DNA of 64,000 nt from Cnuella takakiae (GTDB lineage: Bacteria > Bacteroidota > Bacteroidia > Chitinophagales > Chitinophagaceae): contig NZ_MTFE01000010.1 in assembly GCF_001953305.1 (NCBI RefSeq), positions 1,737,899-1,801,898 of the forward strand. Reading direction: 5' to 3'. The notes under the pieces were generated by a model. The model was not told where the DNA came from. It made no database searches and saw only the letters and a program-made list of their open reading frames with translations. Made by a program: the position numbers and the translations under genes. This document shows, piece after piece, positions 35,757-45,260 of this stretch (the first letter of the stretch is position 1; each line of letters starts with the position of its first letter).

Positions 35757-36923
35757 ATGACTGCTCAAAAACCCTTCACGGATCCCCTTAGGAGCCTTGG
35801 AAAGGAAAGCTCCGGGAGGGCTTTTCCTGCCTTTCCGCTTCACGCCCTGATAGTAGCTTTTTTCTGTTTTGTCCTTGCGCCATCCTATGCCCAGCTCCCG
35901 GGTGTGGGCCAATGGAAACCACTTTTTAACGGCAGGGACCTGAAGGACTGGGAAACCTACCTTGTGCCTTCTGTGGCTGCTGCAGACCAAACACCCATTG
36001 GCCTGAACAAGGATCCGCACGGGGTTTTTACGGTGGTGGACGGAGGGTTGCGGATCTCCGGGCAGGACTGGGGCGGCATTATGACAAAAGAGTCATTTAG
36101 CAATTACCACCTGCGGTTCCAGGTTAAATGGGGGGCAAAGAAATGGGCGCCCAGGGAACAGGTGGTGCCCGATGGCGGCCTTTTATTTCACTGCTCTCTC
36201 CCGTACGATTATGGCTCCAAATGCTGGATGCGCAGCCTGGAACTACAAATCCAGCAAACAGATATCGGGGATTACCACAATGTAGGTGCAGGTATTCCGG
36301 AAATTCAGGTAAGCCCGTCAAAGGATGACGGCGATGTGGTAGACCAGTACGATCCAAACGGACCCTTCAAGCACACGGACAAGCGGGTATACCGGTCCGC
36401 AAATTTTGAAAGCCCTGAGGGGCAGTGGACAACCGGCGAGCTGGTGGCCCGTGGTGCTGATGCCGTTTTTATTGTAAATGGATTTGTGGTTAACCGGCTG
36501 TACAACATTTATCGGGAAGACCTGCATCAGCAAACCACCGGGGGGCGGATACAGTTCCAGAGTGAAGGAGCGGAGCACTTCCTGAAAAATATCGAATCCA
36601 GGCCGATCAACTTTCATCAAAATGGAGTCCCGGTATTAAGCAGTGCTGCAGGAGAACTGGTCTTTAAAAAAGGAGAGCGAAAGGAAATTGTTATCACCAA
36701 TAAAGGTGATGCAGTGGAAATCATTGCCGCTGAGCTGTTGGGTAAGGATGCCGGCCGCTGGTCACTGAAACTGCCCGTCTTTCCTATAAACATTGAAAAA
36801 GGCAAATCCATCACCATTCAGGTGGAGCTGAAGGAGGCAGGGATGGGTGCAGGCGACAATAAGTTGAAACTGGAAACGCTGCTTGGTCCTGTGAAGGATT
36901 TTGAGATCCGGCTAAAGGGATAG
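35757..36923 (+). CDS. DUF1080 (3-keto-glucoside/disaccharide hydrolase-like) secreted protein
   Basis: A 388-residue protein. A hydrophobic stretch (FPLHALIVAFFCFVLAPSYA) after a 27-residue N-terminus forms a long signal peptide ending before QLPGV. Residues about 50-290 are a concanavalin-like DUF1080 domain: WKPLFNGRDLKDWETYLV, GGLRISGQDWGGIMTKESF, DGGLLFHCSL, LELQIQQTDIGDYHNVG and GGRIQFQSEGAEHFLKNIE. The family includes 3-keto-disaccharide hydrolases in the periplasm. Residues 295-388 form an Ig-like domain (GELVFKKGERKEIVITNKGD) resembling choice-of-anchor modules. It is transcribed divergently from the AraC regulator and is followed by a strong hairpin terminator, so it is a single-gene unit. 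Exact substrate unknown. Confidence 0.8.
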   Translation: MTAQKPFTDPLRSLGKESSGRAFPAFPLHALIVAFFCFVLAPSYAQLPGVGQWKPLFNGRDLKDWETYLVPSVAAADQTPIGLNKDPHGVFTVVDGGLRISGQDWGGIMTKESFSNYHLRFQVKWGAKKWAPREQVVPDGGLLFHCSLPYDYGSKCWMRSLELQIQQTDIGDYHNVGAGIPEIQVSPSKDDGDVVDQYDPNGPFKHTDKRVYRSANFESPEGQWTTGELVARGADAVFIVNGFVVNRLYNIYREDLHQQTTGGRIQFQSEGAEHFLKNIESRPINFHQNGVPVLSSAAGELVFKKGERKEIVITNKGDAVEIIAAELLGKDAGRWSLKLPVFPINIEKGKSITIQVELKEAGMGAGDNKLKLETLLGPVKDFEIRLKG

Positions 36924-36995
36924 TTTGCATGTACCAAGTGTGCAAACCCAGGTTTCGTACTTGGAGCTGGGAGCAAAACCGGACAAACATTTTAA

Positions 36996-37031
36996 AGCCC
37001 GCAAAATCCATGATTTGCGGGCTATTCGTTT
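36996..37031 (+). terminator. Hairpin terminator after the DUF1080 gene
   Basis: Perfect 10-bp stem AGCCCGCAAA/TTTGCGGGCT with an 8-base loop, followed by a T-rich tail. It lies 72 bases after the DUF1080 stop. Confidence 0.75.
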
Positions 37032-37523
37032 TATCCCATCGCCCATCAAAGGAATACAACCTTCCGGTGGGCTGTTGGTAGATACAACAGCTTGCTTACA
37101 TCCGCTAGAACTATGACCTTAACCAGTGGTGCGCAACCTCTTTGTGTTTAGTTGCAACACCAATGGGTAGCAACTAAGGCTATTGTTCAAAAGAAGCAAT
37201 AAGCCATCTGCTCGGCAGCGGCATAACTTAACAGGACCCTAGAATGATGAAAGATTGCTTGATATAAGATCATTTTCAAAGGATCGACGCGAAGCCATCA
37301 AGGTATAGCTTGTATTGGCCGAAGTTTGGATTGTAGCCTTCGATAGATTTTTCCTCTTTTGCTTCCAATGCTTTACTTCAGTATTTATTAGAAGATCATA
37401 TCCAAAACTGGATAGTTTTAAAATAGGGTGGCACATCTGGCATGTTCCAGTGATAGGTTATTTTTTATAAAGAAATTGGAAGTAGAAACGAAAGGTTCGA
37501 TTGAAGCATCAGGGGAAAAGACC
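37032..37523. other. Intergenic, nothing recognised
   Basis: About 490 bases between the DUF1080 terminator and the end of the GntR gene. No gene, RNA or repeat seen. Confidence 0.4.
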
Positions 37524-38252
37524 TCACCGGGTACTCTCCACAGTATAAACAAAGCTGTCCGCTTTATAATATCCCAGGTTGTATTCAATGGGTCTCTCTC
37601 CCTGGTCAAATACATAGCGCTTGCGGAAAAGGATCGGGCTGTCAACAGCAATACCTAGTTTTTCCGCAATAAAAGGCTCGGCAGCTTTGGCACTGATCTC
37701 TTCTTTCGAAAGGGCTGCAATAACAGAATAATCCGTTTCGAGAATCTCGTACAAAGGCCGTTTAAAATCCTCGTTGCCGGTAAGCCCGATGCGGGGGTGG
37801 AAATAAGAAACGAAATAAACAAATGGCTCTTCGGTCTTGCCGCGTACCCGCTCCAGTTTTAAAATCTTACGATCTGTTTTTATTTCAAAAAAATTAGCCA
37901 GTGCCTCATCCGGGTACACCCAGGTGATGTGCAGTTCAAAGTTTTTGATGGGGATGCCCCGCACCTTCATTTCCTGTGAAAAGCTTAGCCAATTGTTTGA
38001 TTTGGAACTCACCGGTGCCGGTGCCACCTTGGTGCCAATCCTTTTCTTGCGTACCAGCAAACCTTCGGAAACCAGGGTATTGATGGCCTGCCGGAGCGTG
38101 GTGCGGGAGATCGCCAGTTTTTTTGCCAGTTCTACTTCGTTGGGCAGCAGTTTGCCATTCTGGTACTCTTCTCCGGCGATGATTTCCCGCAACAGGGTTT
38201 CGGCCTGTTTGTGCAAAGGATAAGAGCTTTTGTGGTCTATGGCATAGCGCAT
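37524..38252 (-). CDS. GntR-family regulator with UTRA domain
   Basis: A 242-residue HutC-type GntR protein. Residues 5-75 hold the winged helix: LHKQAETLLREIIAGEEY, LPNEVELAKKLAISRTTLRQ and LVSEGLLVRKKRIGTKV. Residues 95-235 form the UTRA effector domain (ILKLERVRGKTEEPFVYFVS; PILFRKRYVFDQGERPIEYN), which in relatives binds a phosphorylated sugar or amino sugar. It is divergent from the mannose-6-phosphate isomerase gene at the head of the mannan locus, making it the probable local repressor. Most Bacteroidota glycan loci use hybrid two-component or sigma/anti-sigma control, so a GntR regulator is notable. Effector (perhaps mannose-6-phosphate) is inferred. Confidence 0.9.
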   Translation of the reverse strand: MRYAIDHKSSYPLHKQAETLLREIIAGEEYQNGKLLPNEVELAKKLAISRTTLRQAINTLVSEGLLVRKKRIGTKVAPAPVSSKSNNWLSFSQEMKVRGIPIKNFELHITWVYPDEALANFFEIKTDRKILKLERVRGKTEEPFVYFVSYFHPRIGLTGNEDFKRPLYEILETDYSVIAALSKEEISAKAAEPFIAEKLGIAVDSPILFRKRYVFDQGERPIEYNLGYYKADSFVYTVESTR

Positions 38253-38316
38253 TTTGGAAGATTGTACTGCAATATTATCAATTTATCCCTATTTGTCTAT
38301 GCATTTGTTCAGACCT

Positions 38317-38330
38317 GTTGTAAGAACAAC
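38317..38330. promoter_or_regulatory. Candidate GntR operator
   Basis: Inverted repeat GTTGT-AAGA-ACAAC in the divergent gap between the GntR gene and the isomerase gene, overlapping a wider TTGTTC/GAACAA pair (38305-38329). HutC-type GntR proteins bind short palindromes in such gaps. Assignment is by position only. Confidence 0.4.
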
Positions 38331-38506
38331 TCAATGATTTATAGTTAATTAGCTTTGATGAGCTGGTTGTCTCTAAAAAAAATTCGGCACAAAAGTTAAT
38401 ATGTATGGACATTACGACATAATTTCACTTCTACAACGATCTGCTACCTGTTTTGGTTCACCCCGCAATACATCGGCGATCGCTCACCACACCATTTGTC
38501 GTCCAT

Positions 38507-40327
38507 ATGAACAATGACCTGACCAGTACGAATACAGACCGAAAGATGAAGCCGGCTGCCCCCCAATTGCGAAAAACCGCGCAGTACCTGATGCCGGTAC
38601 AGCTTACCAATAACGAGTTGAAGGATAGTGCATATGATATTTATCCCTTCCATTCAGTAGGCGATCATAAAATTTTCAATGGTTATGATGCACTTGCACA
38701 GTGGATCTGCGGGCAAAAAACCGTACTGATAGATGGTTATGTAGGTGTGTATTGGGATAAGGTGCAAGCGGCCCTGCAGCATTGTTTTGATACCGCCGGC
38801 CTGTCGGTAAAGTGGGTGCAAACTGACGACTTTTTAAAAGCACCAGCGGTGATAGAGGCCCTGGTGCAGCCTTACCTGGGCACCTATGACTCCGTGTGGG
38901 GTTCTAAATGCTCCTTATCCTTAGCTGATTTATACGACCAGCAAGGTTTCAAAGAGGCCACTCCCGAGGGTGAATATAATATCAACATCGTTATAGGTAC
39001 CGGGGCCGCTTTATGCGGGTGGAAAGCCCCGCTTATTTACATCGACCTTCCCAAGAACGAGATCCAGTTCAGGATGCGTGCCGGGTCGATTTATAACCTC
39101 GGAAGCAATGAGGTGAACGAGCCTTTTTATAGTTACAAGCGCTGCTACTTTGTGGATTGGGTGCTTGCCAATAACCATAAAAAAGCTTTGCTAAACCGCA
39201 TTGCAGTTATTGCCGATGGACAATGGCTCGATGATATCAATTGGATGCATTGGTCGACGCTTATGGAAGGGCTGGACAAGATCAGCAAGTCCCTGTTCCG
39301 CGTACGGCCCTGGTTTGAACCCGGCGCCTGGGGCGGGCAGTGGATCAAAAACAAGATTCCCGGCCTGAATAAAGACGTTGTAAACTATGCATGGTCATTC
39401 GAACTGATTGTGCCCGAAAACGGGTTGGTATTTGAAAGCAGCGGCTACCTGCTTGAGGTGTCCTTCGACTTCCTGATGTTTGCGGGTAATGAGGCCGTCC
39501 TTGGCCGCCATGCCGCAACCTTTGGAGATGAGTTCCCCATCCGCTTTGATTTCCTGGATACGTTCGACGGCGGTAATCTTTCCATTCAATGTCATCCCTC
39601 CCGCCAATATATCCAATCGCAGTTTGGTGAAATCATCACGCAGGATGAAACCTATTATATCCTGGATTGCCAGGAAGACGCACAGGTGTACCTGGGTTTC
39701 CAGGAGCACATTGATGCAGATGAATTCTACACGGCCCTGCAGGCCAGCCAGGAAGAGGGTATTGAACTGGATATAGAAACCTTCGTACAAAAGCATCCCG
39801 CCCAAAAACACGACCTGTTCCTGATTCCCAACCAAACGGTGCACAGTGCAGGCGCCGGAAACCTGGTGCTTGAAATCAGTGCCACGCCCTACATCTTCAC
39901 CTTCAAAATGTACGACTGGCTGCGGCTGGACCTCGATGGTAAACCCCGCCCCATCAACCTGGAGCATGCATTTAACAACCTTGACTTCAGCAGAAAAGGC
40001 GACAGGGTAAAACAGGAACTGCTGTCGAAACCCTATGTGCTGGAGCAGGGCGCAGATTATCAACTGGTACACCTGCCCACCCACGCGGAACATTTTTACG
40101 ATGTACACCGCATCGAGTTTTCGGGTTCAGTAAATATTGATACGGAAGACCGGTGTCATGTACTGATGCTGGTGGAAGGTAGCGCTGTTGCAGTGCAGAC
40201 AGCCGATGGCACTGCGCAACAATTTGCCTACGCAGAAACTTTTGTCATCCCGGCTGCGGCACAATCCTATCAACTGGTTAACCGCGGTAAAGGCCTGGCA
40301 AAAGTGATCAAAGCATTTTTGAAATAA
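38507..40327 (+). CDS. manA: Class I mannose-6-phosphate isomerase with N-terminal extra domain
   Basis: A 606-residue protein from the ATG at 38507; a TTG 54 bases upstream is less likely and an ATG at 38546 is also possible. The C-terminal 330 residues match class I phosphomannose isomerase: WGGQWIKNKI, SIQCHPSRQYIQSQFGE, DETYYILDC and LIPNQTVHSAGAG, which give the zinc-binding Gln, His, Glu and His. The first 250 residues (QKTVLIDGYVGVYWDKVQAA, then APLIYIDLPKNEIQF) form a separate domain resembling nucleoside/uridine kinase-type proteins but without an intact P-loop. This long form is seen in Bacteroidota. It converts mannose-6-phosphate to fructose-6-phosphate, feeding sugar released by this locus into glycolysis. 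It leads the operon opposite the GntR gene. Confidence 0.85.
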   Translation: MNNDLTSTNTDRKMKPAAPQLRKTAQYLMPVQLTNNELKDSAYDIYPFHSVGDHKIFNGYDALAQWICGQKTVLIDGYVGVYWDKVQAALQHCFDTAGLSVKWVQTDDFLKAPAVIEALVQPYLGTYDSVWGSKCSLSLADLYDQQGFKEATPEGEYNINIVIGTGAALCGWKAPLIYIDLPKNEIQFRMRAGSIYNLGSNEVNEPFYSYKRCYFVDWVLANNHKKALLNRIAVIADGQWLDDINWMHWSTLMEGLDKISKSLFRVRPWFEPGAWGGQWIKNKIPGLNKDVVNYAWSFELIVPENGLVFESSGYLLEVSFDFLMFAGNEAVLGRHAATFGDEFPIRFDFLDTFDGGNLSIQCHPSRQYIQSQFGEIITQDETYYILDCQEDAQVYLGFQEHIDADEFYTALQASQEEGIELDIETFVQKHPAQKHDLFLIPNQTVHSAGAGNLVLEISATPYIFTFKMYDWLRLDLDGKPRPINLEHAFNNLDFSRKGDRVKQELLSKPYVLEQGADYQLVHLPTHAEHFYDVHRIEFSGSVNIDTEDRCHVLMLVEGSAVAVQTADGTAQQFAYAETFVIPAAAQSYQLVNRGKGLAKVIKAFLK

Positions 40328-40530
40328 AACGGAATGCGGCTTTCCATCAAGCTGTTTTCAAATAACTGTTCCGTCTTCAGGTAACCTGTTTTATAAAAAC
40401 CGGCGCTCTTTATACCCAATCATCAGTCACTGCATAAGTGGTGCCCTGGTGCAAATAAAGTAGCCGCTTCTTAACTGCTGGAAGATAGCAGACGACAAGT
40501 TCTGATAAGTACCAACAACTCTTTTAAACC

Positions 40531-41982
40531 ATGCGTACGATTGCTATAGCTAATGAAACAAATGCTTCACACAAGGGATACCTTTTTCTTGTGTCCTTTA
40601 TTGCAGCATTGGGCGGGTTCCTGTTTGGTTTTGATACGGCTGTCATATCCGGTACCATCAGCCTGGTTACAAACGATTTTAGCCTGAACGCTGTGAGCGA
40701 GGGCTGGTTTGTAAGTTGTGCCCTCCTGGGGTGCATTCTGGGTGTGAGCGTTTCCGGTAAGCTGAGTGATGCTTACGGCCGTAAACTCGTGATGATCCTC
40801 TCGGCGCTTTTGTTTCTTTTTTCTGCACTTGGCTGTATGCTTGCGGAATCGTTTACAGCGCTGATCCTATTTCGTTTGATCGGTGGTTTGGGCATTGGTG
40901 TTGCTTCCATGGTTTGTCCGCTGTATATATCGGAGTTTGCCCCTTCCCGCCTGCGCGGTACGATGGTATCCTTGTACCAACTGGCCCTGACCATTGGTAT
41001 TGTACTGGCTTATTTTTCCAATGCTTACCTCGCCAACAATGCCGCCAAAACCTTCGGGAGTGCGGCTACCCAAAATATCTTTTCCGACGAAGTGTGGCGG
41101 GCCATGCTGGGCCTTGGCGCAGTGCCGGCCATCATATTCCTGGTTTGCCTTTTTATTGTTCCGGAATCACCCCGGTGGTTGCTGTTGAAAGGCAGGGAAG
41201 AACAGGCTAAAGCCATTATTACCCGGCTGGACGGCACCGACGCTGCGGCGAAAGAAGTAGCCGCATTTAGAAAAGAAAGCAAGCAGGATGAGACCTCTTT
41301 CAGTGAATTGTTCAAACCCGTTTACCGCAAGGCGCTGTTGATTGGGCTGCTCCTGCCTTTTCTATCGCAGGTGTGCGGCATCAACGCAGTGATCTATTAC
41401 GGCCCACGCATCCTGGAACAGGCAGGGTTTACGCTGAACAGCGCCCTGGGCGGTCAGGTTACCATAGGCCTGGTAAACGTGGTCTTTACCTTCATCGCCA
41501 TTTTTACCATTGACAAATGGGGACGGCGGCCCTTGCTGTTTGCCGGTGTTGGCGGCGCTGTATTATCCCTGCTCGTTATCGGGGTGCTGTTCGCTTTGGA
41601 TGTTACCTCCGGCCCTTGGATACTCATCTCCATTCTTGCCTTTATCGCCTGTTTTGCTTTTTCCTTCGGCCCGGTTTGCTGGGTAGTAGTAGGAGAGATC
41701 TTCCCGAATGCTGTTCGGGGCAGAGCCGTTGCGCTGGCAACGCTTTCCTTATGGGTCGGTAATTTTTTGGTAGGCCAGTTAACACCAGCCATGCTCGAAG
41801 GGCTGGGCTCCGCATGGACCTTTTGGATCTTCGCCCTCTGTTGTTCGCCGGCATTGTGGCTTACCTGGAAACTAATCCCCGAAACCAAGGGCCGCTCACT
41901 GGAAAATATCGAAGCATACTGGAAAAATGCGCACCACAAAAAAGCGCCTGGATACACCGCAACATCAACCATAAAACAATAA
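40531..41982 (+). CDS. MFS sugar porter
   Basis: A 483-residue inner-membrane transporter with twelve hydrophobic segments. Family signatures are clear: GGFLFGFDTAVISG in helix 1, GKLSDAYGRKLVM in the loop between helices 2 and 3, VPESPRWLLLKGR after helix 6, SQVCGINAVIYYGPRIL in helix 7, DKWGRRPLL between helices 8 and 9 and IPETKGRSLENIE at the end. Members of the sugar porter family (XylE, GalP, GLUT-like) bring monosaccharides in by proton symport. In this locus the substrate is probably mannose, which the ROK kinase would then phosphorylate. It lies 94 bases upstream of susC. Confidence 0.9.
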   Translation: MRTIAIANETNASHKGYLFLVSFIAALGGFLFGFDTAVISGTISLVTNDFSLNAVSEGWFVSCALLGCILGVSVSGKLSDAYGRKLVMILSALLFLFSALGCMLAESFTALILFRLIGGLGIGVASMVCPLYISEFAPSRLRGTMVSLYQLALTIGIVLAYFSNAYLANNAAKTFGSAATQNIFSDEVWRAMLGLGAVPAIIFLVCLFIVPESPRWLLLKGREEQAKAIITRLDGTDAAAKEVAAFRKESKQDETSFSELFKPVYRKALLIGLLLPFLSQVCGINAVIYYGPRILEQAGFTLNSALGGQVTIGLVNVVFTFIAIFTIDKWGRRPLLFAGVGGAVLSLLVIGVLFALDVTSGPWILISILAFIACFAFSFGPVCWVVVGEIFPNAVRGRAVALATLSLWVGNFLVGQLTPAMLEGLGSAWTFWIFALCCSPALWLTWKLIPETKGRSLENIEAYWKNAHHKKAPGYTATSTIKQ

Positions 41983-42076
41983 AAAACGCAACCCTTACCG
42001 GCCTGTACAAGTGGTGCCTGCAACACCGAACGGTCTCCTGGAAAAAAGCGCCTAAAAACTTATTTAAAAACGCCAT

Positions 42077-45000
42077 ATGAGTCCAAGATTATCAAACACG
42101 CAAAGCCAGTTATCCTTGTTGCGTAACAGGCAACTCAAAACAACACTGCTGATGGTGCTGGCCCTTTTCTGCTGGCTGGCCGATGCACAAGCCAAAGACA
42201 ACTACAAGGAACGGGATCATAAGGGGAATTTTGCAATCCCCATCACGGGCCAGGTTGTTGACAGCAGCGGCCAGCCCCTGCAGGGTGTGAGTGTCAGCAT
42301 TGCCGGCACCACGGTTGGTACCGTTACCGATGCCAACGGCAGGTACAACCTCAATGTCCCGGATAATTATGCAAGCCGGAGCTTAACCTTTTCCTACACC
42401 GGCTATACCAGCCAGGTTATTGCCATTGGTACGCAAAGAGAAATCAATATCACCCTTGCCAATAGCGCAGGCACTTTGCTGAGCGACGTGGTGGTGGTAG
42501 GATATGGCACACAGCGTAGGGGATCGCTGACCGGTTCCGTAAACCAGATATCATCGAAAAGCATCGAGAACAAACCCGTAACCAATACCCTGCAGGCATT
42601 GCAGGGTGAGTCGCCCAACCTGATCATCCAGCAACGCGATTTCAATCCCGGCAGCGGCGTGAACATCAATATCAGGGGCCTGGGCACCCTGGGTGATAAT
42701 ACACCGCTGATCGTCATTGACGGCATCGTTGGCGGCAATATCAACACCATCAACCCGAACGATATTGAAAGCGTGTCGGTATTGAAAGACGCAGGATCGG
42801 CTGCCATTTATGGTTCCCGTGCAGCAAACGGTGTGTTGTTGGTTACTACTAAGTCCGGCCGTAGAAATCAGAAAGCTACCATCGCCTACAATGGCAATGT
42901 TGGCCTGCAGGAACCAAGGGTACTGGTAAAAAAAGTGAGTGCCTGGGATAATGCTTATTATAAGAACCTGTCCCTGATCAATTCGGGATTGCAGCCCATT
43001 TATACGCCACAGGATATACAGAACCTCAAAGCGCAGGGAAATGGCACCTGGGATATAGAGCACCTGTTGAAGAACGCCCTGTTTCAAACCCATAACCTGA
43101 GCATCAGTGGCGGCGGTGAAAACAGTTCCTATTTTATCTCGGGTGGTTACCAGAACCAGGGCAGCAATTTTATCGGTAATGGCGGCAGTGGTGCGGGCTT
43201 TGGATACCAGAAGTATAACCTGCGTTTGAACCAGACCACCATTGCGGGCAGGTTCCGGGCTAATGTGATCCTGAACTATACCAAAACACGCAACAAAACC
43301 AACAGCGTTGGCGACAACAACATCTTTGCCGACGCCAACAGGGTGCCGCTGAACTACAGCTGGAAAGACTCGGCGGGCAATTACCTCACCAACCCGGTGG
43401 CATCGCAGTATAACGAGTACGGTGTGTTGGAAAAAGGTGGTTACAACCAGTCGGATGTGGATGAAATATTTGCCAACCTGAATGGCCAGTTAACCATCAC
43501 CAAAGACCTCAAGCTCACTGGTGTATTTGGCGGTACCATTTTTAACGGCAATAATTTTTACCGTCGGATACAGGTTGATTTTCTACCCGCGGGTGTATAT
43601 GGTAATGACCGTGCGGTGTCGGATAACAACTTCAAGAACCTACAGCTCAACACCCAGCTGTATGCAGAGTACACCAAGACTTTGAATCAACACTACTTCA
43701 AAGTGTTGCTGGGCGGTTCGAATGAAAACTATACGGGCCGCGGGTTTTCGATTGAAAGAACCCTGACCGACCGGTTCCTGGGAACGCCTACCACCGGCAC
43801 CCTCATCACCCCGGGCAATTCCAACAACAGTGTGGGGGTGGATGCCACCAGTCTGAGCTCCTTTTTCGGAAGGGTAAACTACTCGTACAAGAACAAGTAC
43901 TTGCTGGAAGGCAACTTCAGGGAAGATTTCTCTTCCAAGTTCGCCAAGGCAAACAGGGCAGCTTTCTTCCCCTCCATCAGTGCAGGTTGGTTGCTGTCGC
44001 AGGAGCCATTCATGGACCGGATCAACAGGAGCGTCAACAACCTGAAGCTGCGTGTTTCGTACGGCTCGCTGGGCAACCAGAGCGTAGGGTCTTATCAGTA
44101 CCAATCTACCTATTTCAATTACCAGAGCGCCTATGCTTTTGGCGGTAATGTAGTAGGTGGTGCCGGTTTCAGGCAGGGCAACCCGGATATTACCTGGGAA
44201 ACGGCAACCACCTTCAATGCAGGCCTGGATGCGGGTTTGCTGAATAATAAACTGACCTTTTCTTTCGATTACTTCAATAAGGTAACCGACAATATTCTGC
44301 AGCCACGCGAAGATGTGCCAGCTATATATGGTGCCGGCTTCCCTGCCTTCAATATCGCCAAGGTGAAGAACTCGGGTTATGAGTTTACGTTGAACTACAA
44401 CCTGAATAAGCGAGTAGCCAGTCATATATTCAGCTTCAACTTTGCTGATAACAACAACGAGCTGCTGCGCCTGAATTCGGCAAAGGCCGAAGAGATCAGG
44501 AACCAGGATGTGTTCTCGCTTATCAGGAGGGTTGGATCGCCCATCACGCAATACTACGGCTACCAGGTGGCTGGTATTTTCCAAAACACCGAGGAGATCG
44601 CAAGATCGGCAAAGCCTGCAGGTGCTGATGTGGCTCCCGGCGACCTCAAATTCAAAGACCTGAACAACGACGGCAGGATCGACGATGGTGATAAAACCGT
44701 ACTGGGTAATCCTTTTCCGCGGTACACCTTTGGCTTTACCTACCGGCTTGCGGTGAAAGGATTTGACGTGCAGATTTTTGCACAGGGTGTTGGCAAAAGG
44801 GACGCCTTCCTGAGGGGCGAACTGGTAGAGCCTTTTCACTACAACTATGGCCAGACCATCTACGAGCACATGACCGATTCCTGGACCCCTGCCAACCCCA
44901 ATGCCAGGTATCCCAGGTTTGCCAACATCGGGTCGGCGTCCAACAACAACAACTGGCGCACAGGCTCCGACATCTATAAGTATGATGCTGCCTACATACG

Positions 45001-45238
45001 CCTCAAAAACGTAAACATCGGTTACACCCTGCCTGCAGCCATGACCCAGAAATGGGGCATGCAACGCTTAAGGGCTTCCCTCATCGGGCAGAACCTGCTT
45101 ACCCTCAGCAAACTCAGTTTCATCGATCCGGAGACTTCCGAGTTTGGTAACGACCTCAATCTCGGTTCCAGCTCCAACAGTGCACGCAGTTACCCGCTGC
45201 CCGTGTTTTATGGTGTGGGTCTCGATATTACTTTCTAA
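42077..45238 (+). CDS. SusC-like TonB-dependent outer-membrane transporter
   Basis: A 1053-residue protein of normal SusC length. Signal peptide TLLMVLALFCWLADAQA is followed by a CarboxypepD_reg-like domain (ITGQVVDSSGQPLQGVSVSI), the TonB-interacting segment LSDVVVVGYGTQRRGSLTGS, the plug (GVNINIRGLGTLGDNTPLIV, GSAAIYGSRAANGVLLVTT) and a 22-strand barrel that ends with the aromatic strand PVFYGVGLDITF. With SusD it forms the gated complex that imports glycan fragments across the outer membrane. The gene is followed 22 bases later by susD. The mannan-active enzymes downstream indicate manno-oligosaccharides as cargo. Confidence 0.95.
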   Translation: MSPRLSNTQSQLSLLRNRQLKTTLLMVLALFCWLADAQAKDNYKERDHKGNFAIPITGQVVDSSGQPLQGVSVSIAGTTVGTVTDANGRYNLNVPDNYASRSLTFSYTGYTSQVIAIGTQREINITLANSAGTLLSDVVVVGYGTQRRGSLTGSVNQISSKSIENKPVTNTLQALQGESPNLIIQQRDFNPGSGVNINIRGLGTLGDNTPLIVIDGIVGGNINTINPNDIESVSVLKDAGSAAIYGSRAANGVLLVTTKSGRRNQKATIAYNGNVGLQEPRVLVKKVSAWDNAYYKNLSLINSGLQPIYTPQDIQNLKAQGNGTWDIEHLLKNALFQTHNLSISGGGENSSYFISGGYQNQGSNFIGNGGSGAGFGYQKYNLRLNQTTIAGRFRANVILNYTKTRNKTNSVGDNNIFADANRVPLNYSWKDSAGNYLTNPVASQYNEYGVLEKGGYNQSDVDEIFANLNGQLTITKDLKLTGVFGGTIFNGNNFYRRIQVDFLPAGVYGNDRAVSDNNFKNLQLNTQLYAEYTKTLNQHYFKVLLGGSNENYTGRGFSIERTLTDRFLGTPTTGTLITPGNSNNSVGVDATSLSSFFGRVNYSYKNKYLLEGNFREDFSSKFAKANRAAFFPSISAGWLLSQEPFMDRINRSVNNLKLRVSYGSLGNQSVGSYQYQSTYFNYQSAYAFGGNVVGGAGFRQGNPDITWETATTFNAGLDAGLLNNKLTFSFDYFNKVTDNILQPREDVPAIYGAGFPAFNIAKVKNSGYEFTLNYNLNKRVASHIFSFNFADNNNELLRLNSAKAEEIRNQDVFSLIRRVGSPITQYYGYQVAGIFQNTEEIARSAKPAGADVAPGDLKFKDLNNDGRIDDGDKTVLGNPFPRYTFGFTYRLAVKGFDVQIFAQGVGKRDAFLRGELVEPFHYNYGQTIYEHMTDSWTPANPNARYPRFANIGSASNNNNWRTGSDIYKYDAAYIRLKNVNIGYTLPAAMTQKWGMQRLRASLIGQNLLTLSKLSFIDPETSEFGNDLNLGSSSNSARSYPLPVFYGVGLDITF

Positions 45239-45260
45239 CGATAACGCAAACAAAGAACAA

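Noticed and set aside
43640-45064. A 474-codon open frame on the minus strand inside susC.
   Set aside because: It is opposite a clear SusC coding sequence, has no family motif and arises from the codon pattern of the real gene.
45144-45260. Upstream extension of SusD overlapping susC.
   Set aside because: The lipoprotein signal begins at 45261; the extension is in the coding overlap with no signal function.
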